64,000 bases of DNA from an uncultured Bacteroidales bacterium (GCA_902768125.1 CACXKA010000013.1:91720-155719); one strand, 5' to 3'. Shown: positions 51,424 through 61,324, counted from the first letter of the stretch. The notes: generated from the letters alone by a model not told the origin. A program made the numbers and translations.

Positions 51424-53751
51424 TTATTCGACAAATATTTTCTTCACTTGCCCGTTGCTGTACTTGACGATGTTGACGCCTTTCTGCAGCGCCTTCAAAG
51501 AAATACCATCTATCGTGCAGATGCTGACAATCGTGCTGGCATCATTCTGGGCTTCGTTGGCGTTGACTTCACGGATATCTGTCTCAATGGCTTTCTGCTG
51601 ATACTCTGCCAACTCATCTTCGCTGAGAATAATCCATTGCTGGGTCGTAGCCTTGTCACTGAAGTCAAATGTGGCTTGCGAGATATTGCCATAACCTCTT
51701 CGCGTAGAAAGGTCAGTCGCACTCATGGACTTGAAATCACCATTGCCCCAAGTGAACCAATAGCCATGTGTCTTGTTCTTCTTGCCTTCGATGGTGATAC
51801 TTACATCCGTTCGGTCTGGCATCAGTTGGAACTTCTCCGCACTGGTTGGATTCGTCGTCAGTTTCTTCACTTCGAGATTTCCAGTAGTGGGGTGGGTGAG
51901 GAATTTCCCCGTAGAAGCATTCTTGAAAGAATACAGGCAGCTTTGTGGGTCAAACTCCAAGTACCACGCCGCAGAATCGCTGAGCACTTCTCCCGTCAAT
52001 GCGGGCTTCCAGGCAATATCCGTATTGGCACGTTGATAGAGTAATCCTTCACCCAATCCGTGTTCTTTATCCTTGTTCATCAAGTAATACTTCTTTGTAT
52101 CATCGAAATTGTACGTGTAACCAGCGATACCGTTTTGGTCAGTCGTGTACCAGTTGCTTGCAGTTGGAGGAAGACCATCAATGAACAGACCATGCAGAAT
52201 GCACATACCACCGATGTATTGGAGTTCGGCATGCTTGTCTTTGTCTGCACCATTCACCAACCAGTCGTAAGAGATAGTGGCGTTGGTGATGAAAGTGTTG
52301 GAACTGGTTCCCCATCCATGCACGGCATCACCCGTGAAGAACACCTCGTCCCCATAGTAGTTCTCCAAGAAGTGCAGCACATCATTCGCCTCTCTTCCCA
52401 GCCATTTGCCGTATTTTCCTTGATTCTCACGGGTGTCCTCGCATTCAGTCCATCTTACATGCTGTCCTACGCCCACACCATGTCCTGTCTCGTGCAGCAC
52501 CGTACCAATCGCTTGGTTTCCTGCATTCGGACCAATACGCATCCAACCTCCGTAAGAGCAATCGGCAGTTGGAGTGTCGGCTCCATAGTTGCCGCTCAGA
52601 TGGAAACCTTGTATGCCTGTCCACTCATTGAAGTAGTCGATGGTTTGCTGGATGGCTTCTCTGCATCGTTGGCTGGCAGCTGCATTAGGCGCTCCTTCGT
52701 TCCATGAACCCGTGCAAGTGCCCTTCGGATGGGTGACAATTTTCACTTCATCTCCGTATGCTACCGTATAGGTCTTATTCATCACGTATGGACGAATATA
52801 ATAGACGGTGGCAGGTTGCAGTCCCTTGATGTGGAAGATGTAGCCCTTGAGGTCAAAATACTTGGTGGTGCGTTCATCCAACACCGTTGGGTTATGTTCC
52901 GTGCTCCAGCATACACCACGCTCCAATACATTTGAACCCTTCATCGTGGCACGTACCAAAGCCTGTGTGGCTCCAGTTGCCACATAGTGGTTGGTGACAG
53001 TCACAGCAGGAGCGGTACCTGTGCCTGGAGTTGCATTTGCGAGGTTCTCCGCAAACTGTCCCTTCTCTATGGTCTGGCTCAAATCTTTCAAAGCCTGCTG
53101 AATGTCATTGTCTGCAGAAGTGTCCGTGATCAGGTTTCCTGCGTCAATGGCTGCCTGAAGAGCTGCTGCGATATTCGAGGGGATGATGTCCATTTGAATC
53201 TTCTCTGCTTCTGCCAACAGACGATGTACCTCATTCGTCAGCGTGGACTTATCCACTTCTCCCACCTTTGAAAGACGGAAATTATCGACGGCAATCCAGT
53301 TGCCAGTGGCACCATTGGCTACGAAACCAATCTCCACCTCGCCTAAGATGTTGGTGAAGGTGACAGAGTAATCTCCTGGTATATCGACATCAGTGGTCAA
53401 ACCGCCAGCATAGATGTAGGCACCAGAGCACTTCTGGCTGGAAGAACTTTGGTTCAGATTCTGGGCTGCAACGGTGAGTTTGTACACTCCAATGGGCAGT
53501 TGGGTGATGGTTTGATAGATGCTGCCGTTTCCCACATAATTGCCTGTGGAAACCCATTTCTCCATATAAATACTGCCCGATTTCTTGGTGAACGAGTTGT
53601 TGCTTTGTGATTGCAGGTTTTCGCACACCCACCCGTTGGTTCCATTCTCAAAGTTGGGATTGGTGATGTACGATGTCTGGTCTGTTCCAGTTTGTGCCGA
53701 TGCACAGAACGCCAGAAGCATCAAAAAGTTAGTTAGCAATATCTTTTTCAT
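51424..53751 (-). CDS. Secreted zinc-protease-like multidomain protein
   Basis: 775 residues from MKKILLTNFLMLLAFCASAQ (signal peptide). A carbohydrate-binding-like beta-sandwich (about 30-165) is followed by a helical linker (165-235), an FN3-like domain (245-345) and a metal site HETGHGVGVGQH (420-431: His420, Glu421, His424, His431). A lectin-like region (KFLTHPTTGNLEVKKL) and a short C-terminal tail (GVNIVKYSNGQVKKIFV) like type IX sorting signals follow. The third His is one residue later than in classical metzincins. Protease activity is inferred from the motif; the substrate is unknown. Adjacent to GH28, perhaps for plant-wall glycoprotein degradation. Confidence 0.72.
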   Translation of the reverse strand: MKKILLTNFLMLLAFCASAQTGTDQTSYITNPNFENGTNGWVCENLQSQSNNSFTKKSGSIYMEKWVSTGNYVGNGSIYQTITQLPIGVYKLTVAAQNLNQSSSSQKCSGAYIYAGGLTTDVDIPGDYSVTFTNILGEVEIGFVANGATGNWIAVDNFRLSKVGEVDKSTLTNEVHRLLAEAEKIQMDIIPSNIAAALQAAIDAGNLITDTSADNDIQQALKDLSQTIEKGQFAENLANATPGTGTAPAVTVTNHYVATGATQALVRATMKGSNVLERGVCWSTEHNPTVLDERTTKYFDLKGYIFHIKGLQPATVYYIRPYVMNKTYTVAYGDEVKIVTHPKGTCTGSWNEGAPNAAASQRCREAIQQTIDYFNEWTGIQGFHLSGNYGADTPTADCSYGGWMRIGPNAGNQAIGTVLHETGHGVGVGQHVRWTECEDTRENQGKYGKWLGREANDVLHFLENYYGDEVFFTGDAVHGWGTSSNTFITNATISYDWLVNGADKDKHAELQYIGGMCILHGLFIDGLPPTASNWYTTDQNGIAGYTYNFDDTKKYYLMNKDKEHGLGEGLLYQRANTDIAWKPALTGEVLSDSAAWYLEFDPQSCLYSFKNASTGKFLTHPTTGNLEVKKLTTNPTSAEKFQLMPDRTDVSITIEGKKNKTHGYWFTWGNGDFKSMSATDLSTRRGYGNISQATFDFSDKATTQQWIILSEDELAEYQQKAIETDIREVNANEAQNDASTIVSICTIDGISLKALQKGVNIVKYSNGQVKKIFVE

Positions 53752-53773
53752 GTTGATCAGAGTGTTGATTGTT

Positions 53774-54490
53774 TCATAATTCAATGGCGGTCTCTAAGGC
53801 CAGCTTCATCATTTCCGTGAAGGAGTTTTGGCGTTGCTCTGAAGTCAGTTCCACATGGCTGACGAATGAGTCGCTGATGGTCAGCAGACAGGCGGCTCGT
53901 TTGCCCAGCATGTTGGCATTGTGGAAGAGGGCGAAACTCTCCATTTCCACACAGTCACTTCCCGTCCGTTTGGCAATATCCTGCCAGGAACCCTGTGAGG
54001 GGTCGGCGTAGAAGACGTCGCTGGAATGCACGACGCTCATCTTTAATTCGATGTTCAATTCCTTTGCTTTCTGCTGGATGGCAGCATTCAGTTCTTCACT
54101 GGGTAGGATGCAAGCGTCAGTCACTCCACCTTGCACCTTGGCGAAAGTGGAATCGCTGACAGCACTTTCTGCCAGCGTCACATCCATCACGTTCAGCCAA
54201 TCACGGTAACTGCCTGCCGAACCGATGCGGATAATGTTCTCCACACCATAGAACTTGAACAGCTCGTAGGAGTAGATGCCGATGCTGGGCATACCCATTC
54301 CACTTGCCATCACCGATACAGGTTTCCCCTTGTAAGTGCCCGTGTATCCCAATACGTTTCTGACAGATGTAACCAACTGAGGGTCAGTTAAGAAAGTCTC
54401 TGCGATGAACTTTGCCCTCAGGGGGTCTCCAGGCATGAGAACGGTTTTGGCGAATGCGCCATCTGGAGCTGAAATATGTGGTGTTGCCAT
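53774..54490 (-). CDS. deoD: Purine nucleoside phosphorylase
   Basis: 238 residues, the usual length of hexameric DeoD. Motifs: MPGDPLRAKFIAE, RNVLGYTGTYKGK, IIRIGSAGSYR, VEMESFALFHNA and LLTISDSFVSHV. It cleaves purine (deoxy)nucleosides with phosphate. Co-oriented with the secreted hydrolases (9 bases after the GH128-like gene). Confidence 0.96.
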   Translation of the reverse strand: MATPHISAPDGAFAKTVLMPGDPLRAKFIAETFLTDPQLVTSVRNVLGYTGTYKGKPVSVMASGMGMPSIGIYSYELFKFYGVENIIRIGSAGSYRDWLNVMDVTLAESAVSDSTFAKVQGGVTDACILPSEELNAAIQQKAKELNIELKMSVVHSSDVFYADPSQGSWQDIAKRTGSDCVEMESFALFHNANMLGKRAACLLTISDSFVSHVELTSEQRQNSFTEMMKLALETAIEL

Positions 54491-54499
54491 ATAACTGAT

Positions 54500-57454
54500 T
54501 TATTTAACGAGTATTTTCACAGATTTACCATTTGCTCGGATTACATAAATGCCAGGCGCGAGTTTGCTGTCCGCTGCCATTGGCGTTCCTGCGATGTTGT
54601 AGATGCTGAATGAGTTCACACCGTCCACATAGACGTAACCGTCCACGACACGAGGTTGGAAGGAATCATTTGTGGGTGCGGCTGGAACATTCTGGATGGC
54701 AGTAGGTGCAGAACCACCTTCTTTGTAGAGAGCCAGTGCCACCCAACCCACTTTGTCTTTGTAGGCATCATTGGTGGTGCTCTTGGTGATGGTCTCATCG
54801 CCTACGGTCAGGTCACGGTCCAGGATACGCTTGATCTTGATGCCTGTCGTCCAAGTGACGTCATCTTCCTTCTTAGTTACGTTGGTGCGACGCAACATGC
54901 ACACAGCAGGGTAGTTGTTCGTTTGTAGAGCCGTCAGGATGGTTGGCTGGTAGAGGTTCAGCTGTTCCATCTTGGTGGTGCTGGTGGCTTCATCATACAC
55001 AGGCGCATACAATGAATTGGTTTGTGCAGCGACACCATAGATGTCCTCATCTGTACCCATACCGGCAGCGATGATGAGTTGGCTTTCTTCATCCATAAGA
55101 CCCATACCTGGGGTGATGGCAAAGTAGCAAACGGCTTGTGCACGACTAACCTTCACGTTGGCTGATTCCTCAGGATAGATGATGAACTTGAAGCCAGTGT
55201 TCGTCACATCAAACACTCTCGTGCAGAAAGCGGCATTCGTGGATTTAGGCTTGCGGATTTCCGTCAGGATGATAGGAGTCATACCAGCTGGGAAAGGTTG
55301 CTGGAAAGTTACTTCCGTCACTTCTGTCCAGTTGTTGTCCTGTGCGGGGTTGGAATCAACGATGCCCACTTCGCAGTCAAGGTCTCCATATTTGTAATTG
55401 CCCATCGGAAGTGCCAGGAACGGGAGTTCCTCGTTGCTCTCAATGGTGCCAGTGTTGTCTTTCCAAGGAAGGAGTTGGCAAGAGAAATAATTCTTGGAAT
55501 AGTTGGTGGCAATCACGTTTCCTGCGCGGAGAGATGCATTCTTGTTGGTCATAGACCCCGTGAACATACAGATGTTGGTGGCCTTCTCCACGTTGAGGCT
55601 GGTGGTGAACTCAATGTTCTTTTCGTCCATAGAAGAAATGGTTGAAACACCATATTGGTATTTCTCATTTCCCTTGGCTGGTGCCACATCAATGGTTACT
55701 TCGTTGGAGTTACGGGTGGTTCCATCGGTGTCAGAGTCGCTGATTCGGTAGGTGACCGCTCCTGCCACACCATCCACATCATCCGTGAAGGTGAGGGTGC
55801 CGTTTCCTTTCATACCGAGGTCTTCCACCGTCTCATATCTGCCCGTACCCACCTTGCGCTGCACGCGGATGCTGTTGGTCTGCTTGGAGTTGTTGTGTGT
55901 CCAAGTCAGCGTCACCTTCTTGGTGGTGGTGTTGTATTTCGACACAGCCAAGTTCTCTGGGGTCTTATATGTCCAAGGCATGAAATATTCGTTCGCGTCG
56001 TTGTAGGCAAAACCAGAATGATACTTGCCCAGTTCCTTACCTGCATCGGTGAGGGAACCGCCAGCTTCAATCTGACGCTTGTTCTCCACTGCGTTATATA
56101 CCGCCAGACGTTCCAGCCATTTGTTTTCGGATTTGTCAGCACGCACCAGCACATCCTTGAGCCAGATACCGTTCATCTTCTGGTCGTTACCGCTTCCCCA
56201 TGAATACCAACCCTCTGAGTCGGTGGTGAATCCACCTTCCGTTGTCCAGTTGGCACCATTGTTCCACTCCGTCACCCATACAGGGAGACCTGTGGCGTTG
56301 TAGAGTGCCCAGAGTCGGTCGATACAGCCCTGTGGACTTTGTCCGCCAATGTAGTAGTGCGTAGCCACGAAATCCACGCGGATATTGTTCTCACGGCACC
56401 AGTTCACATATTTGCTCACCCAATCCGTGTTGGGGTTGCAGCAAGCGAAGGTGCCAATACGTTTTCCGCTATACAGGAAATCCTTGGCGACATCCACCAA
56501 CGGATAATCGCCGTGGTTGGCACGTGCATCGTCAGGAATGCTGGTCACATAGGTGTAGACCTCATTGCCGCCACTTTGATTGTCTGGCTCATTCTGACCC
56601 AACACGTGGGTGCAAGTGTTGTCTGAGGCATTGATATTGGTCCATGATTCCCATGCACCCTTGTAGTCACCACTGTTGGCTTTTCCTGCCTCGTGGTGAC
56701 GCTGAGGCACATATTCGAAATCGGTCTTGCTCGTGGTGCCTGCTCCCCAGTCGTAGAACCAAGAAGCGTTGGTGCCCACCAGAATGTTCTCCGCACGGGC
56801 ATCGCTCATACCGAGCTTGGTCGGCCATTGCCATTGGAAGATGCGGAAGAAACCGAGTTTGCCAGCAAGATATTTGTTGAGGGTGATTTTGCGGTCAGCA
56901 CTGTTGGCAATGTAGCAATGGCTGTATCCTGTGCCGTCGGCTTCGTTGGCAACGGTACACATATAACCTCGCTTCAGGATGAAAGAACGGGCTGCGTCCT
57001 TCCACGCGCCAGAGGTGTAGCGACTGGTCTTGTTATAACCTTCAATGACTTTGGTGCAGTTGTCGTCGCTATACATCACCACAGGGTAGAAATCTGTGCC
57101 GTCAGCATTCTTGGTGTCGCTGTGGGCAAAGACGATGGCTCCGTGACGATAGACGCTCACACGGGCATTGGTGCCATTCACCAGTTTGACACCATTGGCA
57201 GTGATCTTGCTCAGATATTTCGAAATGACCACACTTGGGCGTACGTTCTCGAACACGACTGCCGCATCTGGATTCTGGATGTCCACACTACCTGCGGAGG
57301 CAAAAGGAGAGCTGGAACTGGTGATGGTGTAATCAACAGCGTCCGTCAGCGTGACGGCTTCAGCCACTTGCTCAACATTTTTGATGGAGTTTTGTGCATA
57401 GGCTGCAAGTCCAATGGCGAGGAGCCATGCAAAAGTGATTTTTCTTAGCTTCAT
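54500..57454 (-). CDS. Secreted GH128-like glycoside hydrolase with FN3 and sorting domain
   Basis: 984 residues. Signal peptide (MKLRKITFAWLLAIGLAAYA), an N-terminal beta domain (about 25-190), a GH128/Asl1-type TIM barrel (about 195-500) with the acid/base LGQNEPDN (Glu289) and nucleophile VWVTEWNNG (Glu396), an FN3 domain (about 505-590), a long unknown C-terminal region and a type IX-like sorting tail (FSIYNIAGTPMAADSKLAPG, then IYVIRA). GH128 enzymes cut beta-1,3-glucans. It has its own promoter at 57486. Confidence 0.82.
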   Translation of the reverse strand: MKLRKITFAWLLAIGLAAYAQNSIKNVEQVAEAVTLTDAVDYTITSSSSPFASAGSVDIQNPDAAVVFENVRPSVVISKYLSKITANGVKLVNGTNARVSVYRHGAIVFAHSDTKNADGTDFYPVVMYSDDNCTKVIEGYNKTSRYTSGAWKDAARSFILKRGYMCTVANEADGTGYSHCYIANSADRKITLNKYLAGKLGFFRIFQWQWPTKLGMSDARAENILVGTNASWFYDWGAGTTSKTDFEYVPQRHHEAGKANSGDYKGAWESWTNINASDNTCTHVLGQNEPDNQSGGNEVYTYVTSIPDDARANHGDYPLVDVAKDFLYSGKRIGTFACCNPNTDWVSKYVNWCRENNIRVDFVATHYYIGGQSPQGCIDRLWALYNATGLPVWVTEWNNGANWTTEGGFTTDSEGWYSWGSGNDQKMNGIWLKDVLVRADKSENKWLERLAVYNAVENKRQIEAGGSLTDAGKELGKYHSGFAYNDANEYFMPWTYKTPENLAVSKYNTTTKKVTLTWTHNNSKQTNSIRVQRKVGTGRYETVEDLGMKGNGTLTFTDDVDGVAGAVTYRISDSDTDGTTRNSNEVTIDVAPAKGNEKYQYGVSTISSMDEKNIEFTTSLNVEKATNICMFTGSMTNKNASLRAGNVIATNYSKNYFSCQLLPWKDNTGTIESNEELPFLALPMGNYKYGDLDCEVGIVDSNPAQDNNWTEVTEVTFQQPFPAGMTPIILTEIRKPKSTNAAFCTRVFDVTNTGFKFIIYPEESANVKVSRAQAVCYFAITPGMGLMDEESQLIIAAGMGTDEDIYGVAAQTNSLYAPVYDEATSTTKMEQLNLYQPTILTALQTNNYPAVCMLRRTNVTKKEDDVTWTTGIKIKRILDRDLTVGDETITKSTTNDAYKDKVGWVALALYKEGGSAPTAIQNVPAAPTNDSFQPRVVDGYVYVDGVNSFSIYNIAGTPMAADSKLAPGIYVIRANGKSVKILVK

Positions 57455-57485
57455 AGGTATAGTTGTTTTTGGTATTCTTTGGGGA

Positions 57486-57493
57486 CAAAGGTA
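57486..57493 (-). promoter_or_regulatory. Bacteroidetes -7 element for the GH128-like gene
   Basis: TACCTTTG on the minus strand, 32 bases before the start codon. Confidence 0.55.
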
Positions 57494-57572
57494 AGTAAAA
57501 AATCTTATCCGAAAGAATATCTTGCCAATTTTCTTTCAGATAAGACCTTTTTATGACATTTTTCATGAAAAC

Positions 57573-60386
57573 TTACTGCATTTTGTCTTGCAGGAATTGC
57601 CCCGTGTAGCTGTAGGCACACTTCGCCACCTCTTCGGGTGTGCCTGTCACCACCACATTGCCACCAGCTTGTCCTCCTTCGGGACCGAGGTCGATGATGT
57701 GGTCGGCACATTTGATGATGTCCATGTTGTGCTCGATGATGAGGATGGTGTGACCTCTCGTGATGAGGGCGTTGAAAGCGTCGAGCAGTTTCTGGATGTC
57801 GTGGAAGTGCAGACCTGTGGTGGGCTCGTCAAAGATGAAGAGGGTGGGGACGGCTCTCTCCTGACTCAGGTAATACGCCAGTTTGATGCGCTGGTTCTCT
57901 CCGCCCGACAACGTAGAGGAAGGTTGTCCCAGTTTGATGTAGCCCAATCCCACATCTTGCAGGGGTTTCATCTTCTCCACAATCCTTTTCTGATGATGCT
58001 TGGTGAAGAACTCTACCGCTTGGTTGATGGTCATCTCCATCATGTCGTAGGCATTCATCCCCTCGTATTTCACCTCTAAGATGTCGCTCTTGAAGCGTTT
58101 TCCGTGACAGACTTCACACTCCAGCGTCAGGTCATTCATGAACTGCATCTCCACCGTCACGGTTCCCTCACCCTTACACTCCTCGCATCGACCTCCTTCG
58201 GCGTTGAATGAGAAGTAGGCAGGTGTGTAGCCCATCTGCTTCGCCAGTTGTTGGTTGGACAAGAGCTTGCGAATTTCGTCCCATGCACCGATATAGGTCA
58301 CAGGATTCGAACGTGAGGAGGTGCCGATGGGGTTCTGGTTCACGAAGTCCACATGCTTGATCATATCCATATCGCCCTCCAACTTTGAGAACAATCCTGG
58401 CTTCTCCGCACTCTCGCCCAGATGACGCTTCAGGGCAAGATACAGTATGTCTCTCACCAACGAAGATTTACCGCTTCCCGACACACCCGTCACACAGGTC
58501 ATCACGTTCAATGGAAACTTCACATCAATCCCCTTCAGGTTGTTGGCACGGGCATTCTTCACCGTGATATAATTGTTCCAAGGTCTTCTGCTCTTTGGAA
58601 TGGTAATCTTTTCTATACCAGTTAAATAATCAATTGTGTGAGAGCGTTGCGTCAACTTTCTCACCTCGGGGGTTGGGGGGCATCCTGCATACATGATCTC
58701 CCCTCCCAATCGTCCTGCATCGGGACCAATATCGATGAGGTAGTCAGCGGCGCGCATGATTTCTTCATCGTGCTCCACCACCATCACTGTGTTGCCCAAT
58801 TGTTGCAATTGTCGCAGCACCTTGATGAGTCGTTGGGTGTCCCTCGAATGCAAACCGATGCTGGGTTCATCCAAGATATACATACTGCCCACCAACGAAG
58901 AACCGAGGCTTGTTGCCAGGTTGATGCGCTGACTTTCTCCACCCGAGAGTGAATTGCTCAGTCGCGACAGGGTCAGATAACTTAGTCCTACATCCATCAA
59001 GAACTGCAATCGGCTCTTGATTTCCACCAACAGACGTTTGGCAATCTTTGCCTCATGCTCCGTCACCTTCAGTGTGCGGAAGAACTCATGCAGGGCATCA
59101 ATCGACAGTTCGCAGAGGTCGCAGATGCTCTTGCCACCAATCTTCACGTATTCCGCCTCCTTCTTCAACCGCCTTCCGTGACAGGTCGGACACACCGTCT
59201 TGCCCCTGTATCGAGCCAGCATCACGCGATACTGTATCTTGTACTGATTCTCCTTCAGCATGCGGAAGAACTCGTCAATGCAGATGGAACGGTTGCCCCA
59301 TTCATTTTCTTCATACACTCCGTGCCACAGGACATCCTTCTGTCGTTGGGTCAGTTGGCTGTAAGGGGTGAACACAGGGAAGTTCTCATACTTCTCAGCC
59401 CGTCTCACAAACTCCTTCTTCCATTCGCCCATCTTCTCACCTTTCCAGCACACCACAGCCCCGTCATACACCGACAGTTCTGGGTCGGGTATCACCAGAC
59501 TCTCATCAATGCCGATGATTCTTCCATAGCCTTCACACTCTGGGCAGGCACCCACAGGCGAGTTGAAAGAAAACATCTGGTCACTCGGTTCCTCAAACTC
59601 CATCCCGTCCGCTTCAAACTTCAACGAGAACTCCTGTATCTCTCCGTCTTCAAACTTCAGGATGCACTTTCCATCTCCTTCATACATCGCCGTGTTTGCC
59701 GAGTCCACCAATCGGTTGATGGTTGCCTTCTCATCCATCACCTTCAGGCGGTCAATGATTAAATAGAGGGGAAGGGTTGGGGAGAGGGTCTCCGTGATTT
59801 TCTTTATTTCTCCATTCACCTCCACGCGTTGGTATCCCGTCTTGTAGCACACATCCAGTTGCTCCTCCAGCGTCCTGCCGTTTCTCACCACCAGCGGCGT
59901 CATCACCATCAACCTCGTTCCCTCCTCATGTGCCAGCATACATTGGATGATGTCATCCGTCGTGTGCTTCTTCACCTCCTTGCCACTTACAGGCGAGTAG
60001 GTGCGTCCAATCCTCGCATACAGCATGCGGAGGTAGTCGTAGATTTCCGTGCTGGTACCCACCGTCGAACGGGGGTTTCTGCTGCTCACCTTCTGCTCAA
60101 TGGCGATGGCGGGCGAAATGCCCTCGATGAAGTCACACTCAGGCTTCTTCAAGCGTCCCAGAAACTGCCTCGCATACGTGGACAGACTCTCCACATAGCG
60201 TCGCTGACCCTCTGCATACAGCGTGTCGAATGCCAGCGACGACTTGCCGCTGCCACTCACACCCGTGATAACCACAAACTTCCCGTGTGGAATCTTCACG
60301 TCGATATTCTTCAGGTTGTTCACCCTTGCGCCTCTCACACTGATGAAATCCTTCAGGTCAGCGCATTTCTGTTCTATTTTTTTCAT
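57573..60386 (-). CDS. uvrA: UvrA, excinuclease ABC subunit A, with two repeat-derived segments
   Basis: 937 residues, near the normal UvrA length. Two ABC ATPase modules: Walker A GVSGSGKSSLAF near the N-terminus and GVSGSGKSSLVRD in the second half, each with its signature LSGGE. Zinc-finger Cys pairs are seen at CPTCHGRRLKKE...CDLC and CEECKGEGTVTV...CEVC. UvrA finds bulky DNA damage with UvrB. Two short segments look foreign: TETLSPTLPLYL (near 205) and CPPTPEVRKLTQRS (near 575), both encoded by GC-rich repeats found elsewhere in the window. Core motifs are intact. Confidence 0.95.
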   Translation of the reverse strand: MKKIEQKCADLKDFISVRGARVNNLKNIDVKIPHGKFVVITGVSGSGKSSLAFDTLYAEGQRRYVESLSTYARQFLGRLKKPECDFIEGISPAIAIEQKVSSRNPRSTVGTSTEIYDYLRMLYARIGRTYSPVSGKEVKKHTTDDIIQCMLAHEEGTRLMVMTPLVVRNGRTLEEQLDVCYKTGYQRVEVNGEIKKITETLSPTLPLYLIIDRLKVMDEKATINRLVDSANTAMYEGDGKCILKFEDGEIQEFSLKFEADGMEFEEPSDQMFSFNSPVGACPECEGYGRIIGIDESLVIPDPELSVYDGAVVCWKGEKMGEWKKEFVRRAEKYENFPVFTPYSQLTQRQKDVLWHGVYEENEWGNRSICIDEFFRMLKENQYKIQYRVMLARYRGKTVCPTCHGRRLKKEAEYVKIGGKSICDLCELSIDALHEFFRTLKVTEHEAKIAKRLLVEIKSRLQFLMDVGLSYLTLSRLSNSLSGGESQRINLATSLGSSLVGSMYILDEPSIGLHSRDTQRLIKVLRQLQQLGNTVMVVEHDEEIMRAADYLIDIGPDAGRLGGEIMYAGCPPTPEVRKLTQRSHTIDYLTGIEKITIPKSRRPWNNYITVKNARANNLKGIDVKFPLNVMTCVTGVSGSGKSSLVRDILYLALKRHLGESAEKPGLFSKLEGDMDMIKHVDFVNQNPIGTSSRSNPVTYIGAWDEIRKLLSNQQLAKQMGYTPAYFSFNAEGGRCEECKGEGTVTVEMQFMNDLTLECEVCHGKRFKSDILEVKYEGMNAYDMMEMTINQAVEFFTKHHQKRIVEKMKPLQDVGLGYIKLGQPSSTLSGGENQRIKLAYYLSQERAVPTLFIFDEPTTGLHFHDIQKLLDAFNALITRGHTILIIEHNMDIIKCADHIIDLGPEGGQAGGNVVVTGTPEEVAKCAYSYTGQFLQDKMQ
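58662..58685. repeat. GC-rich palindromic-family repeat in uvrA
   Basis: TCACCTCGGGGGTTGGGGGGCA resembles the regulator-gene repeat (TTCGGGGGCTGGGGGGC at 26654-26670). Translated in frame as CPPTPEV. Confidence 0.6.
59768..59791. repeat. GC-rich repeat in uvrA
   Basis: GGGGAAGGGTTGGGGAGAGG followed by GTC shares TTGGGGAGAGGGTC with the methyltransferase gene array (to 14832). Translated as TLSPTLPLY. Confidence 0.6.
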
Positions 60387-61136
60387 TTAACTGCTAATCT
60401 TTAATCTCACCCATAGCCATCTTGGAATCAGTTTCCACACAGCGACCAAGATTCGGTATCGCCAGTCGATTGTGATGATGGGTTGGTTGCGTCGGATACC
60501 CTTCGCAATGGAGAGTGCCACTTGGTGAGGATCCAGCTGGACAGGGTAGTGATGCCCATCTGATAAGAGCGGCGTTCGCACAAAGCCCGGACGCACGTCG
60601 TGCAGATGGATGTGTCGGATGCCTCTGATTTTGCAGAGCTGCGTGAGGCATTCCATGTAGTGGTTGTTGTAGCGTTTGGTGGAAGAGTAGGAGGGGGCAG
60701 CACCCAGTCCTTTCGTACCCGCAATGCTGCTGATGACGGCAAGGTGTCCTTGATGTTCGGGATGCTCCACAAAGTAGTGAAACGCTGTGTCCACCATCCG
60801 TGTGAACCCCACCACGTTCGTGGCAACCGTTGCCATCTCCTTGTCAATGTCCAGTTCTGGGTTCTGATAACCGATGCCTGCGCTATGGAAATAGAGATCC
60901 ATGCCTCCCGTCTTGCCAATCAAGGTCAAGAGGCGTTGAGGCGCATCCTCCTTCGTGATGTCGATGCACTCCGTGGCAACCACATCCAGGTTCTTGCTCT
61001 GAATCTGCTGCAACCGCTCCTGCCGACGACCGGCAATGCCCACTTGCCAACCCTGAGCCGTGAGCACCTTCACCAGTTCCAGCCCGATGCCCGATGTGGC
61101 ACCCACTATCACCGCTTTCTTCTGTCCTTCACCCAT
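60387..61136 (-). CDS. Short-chain dehydrogenase/reductase
   Basis: 249 residues. NAD(P)-binding TSGIGLELVKVL near the N-terminus (with IVGA before it), Asn in HSAGIGYQ, catalytic Ser in ISSIAGTKG and Tyr-Lys in YSSTKRYN. The basic residue after the second strand (AGRRQERL) favours NADP. Substrate unknown. It ends one base before the uvrA start region and is probably transcribed with uvrA from the promoter at 61180. Confidence 0.92.
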   Translation of the reverse strand: MGEGQKKAVIVGATSGIGLELVKVLTAQGWQVGIAGRRQERLQQIQSKNLDVVATECIDITKEDAPQRLLTLIGKTGGMDLYFHSAGIGYQNPELDIDKEMATVATNVVGFTRMVDTAFHYFVEHPEHQGHLAVISSIAGTKGLGAAPSYSSTKRYNNHYMECLTQLCKIRGIRHIHLHDVRPGFVRTPLLSDGHHYPVQLDPHQVALSIAKGIRRNQPIITIDWRYRILVAVWKLIPRWLWVRLKISS

Positions 61137-61179
61137 AATTGTCTGTCTTCACATCTAACAATGTATCCAAACGGAAGTG

Positions 61180-61211
61180 CAAAGGTAATAAACATCATTA
61201 AAACCACCAAA
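61180..61211 (-). promoter_or_regulatory. Consensus promoter of the SDR-uvrA unit
   Basis: Minus strand: TTTG (61208-61211), 20 bp, TACCTTTG (61180-61187). Confidence 0.8.
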
Positions 61212-61243
61212 CTTTTCACAAAAAAAGGAAAGCGTGAACCAAG

Positions 61244-61276
61244 TCTCACACAGATTTCACAGATACCACAGATTTT
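61244..61276. repeat. CACAGAT repeat cluster, copy 1
   Basis: Three CACAGAT units about 9-10 bp apart beginning TCTCACACAGAT. A near copy lies at 63777-63810. Confidence 0.7.
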
Positions 61277-61324
61277 ATCGTTTTGCGTTCATCGGTTAGC
61301 GGTTAGCGAACACACCGCATGGTC

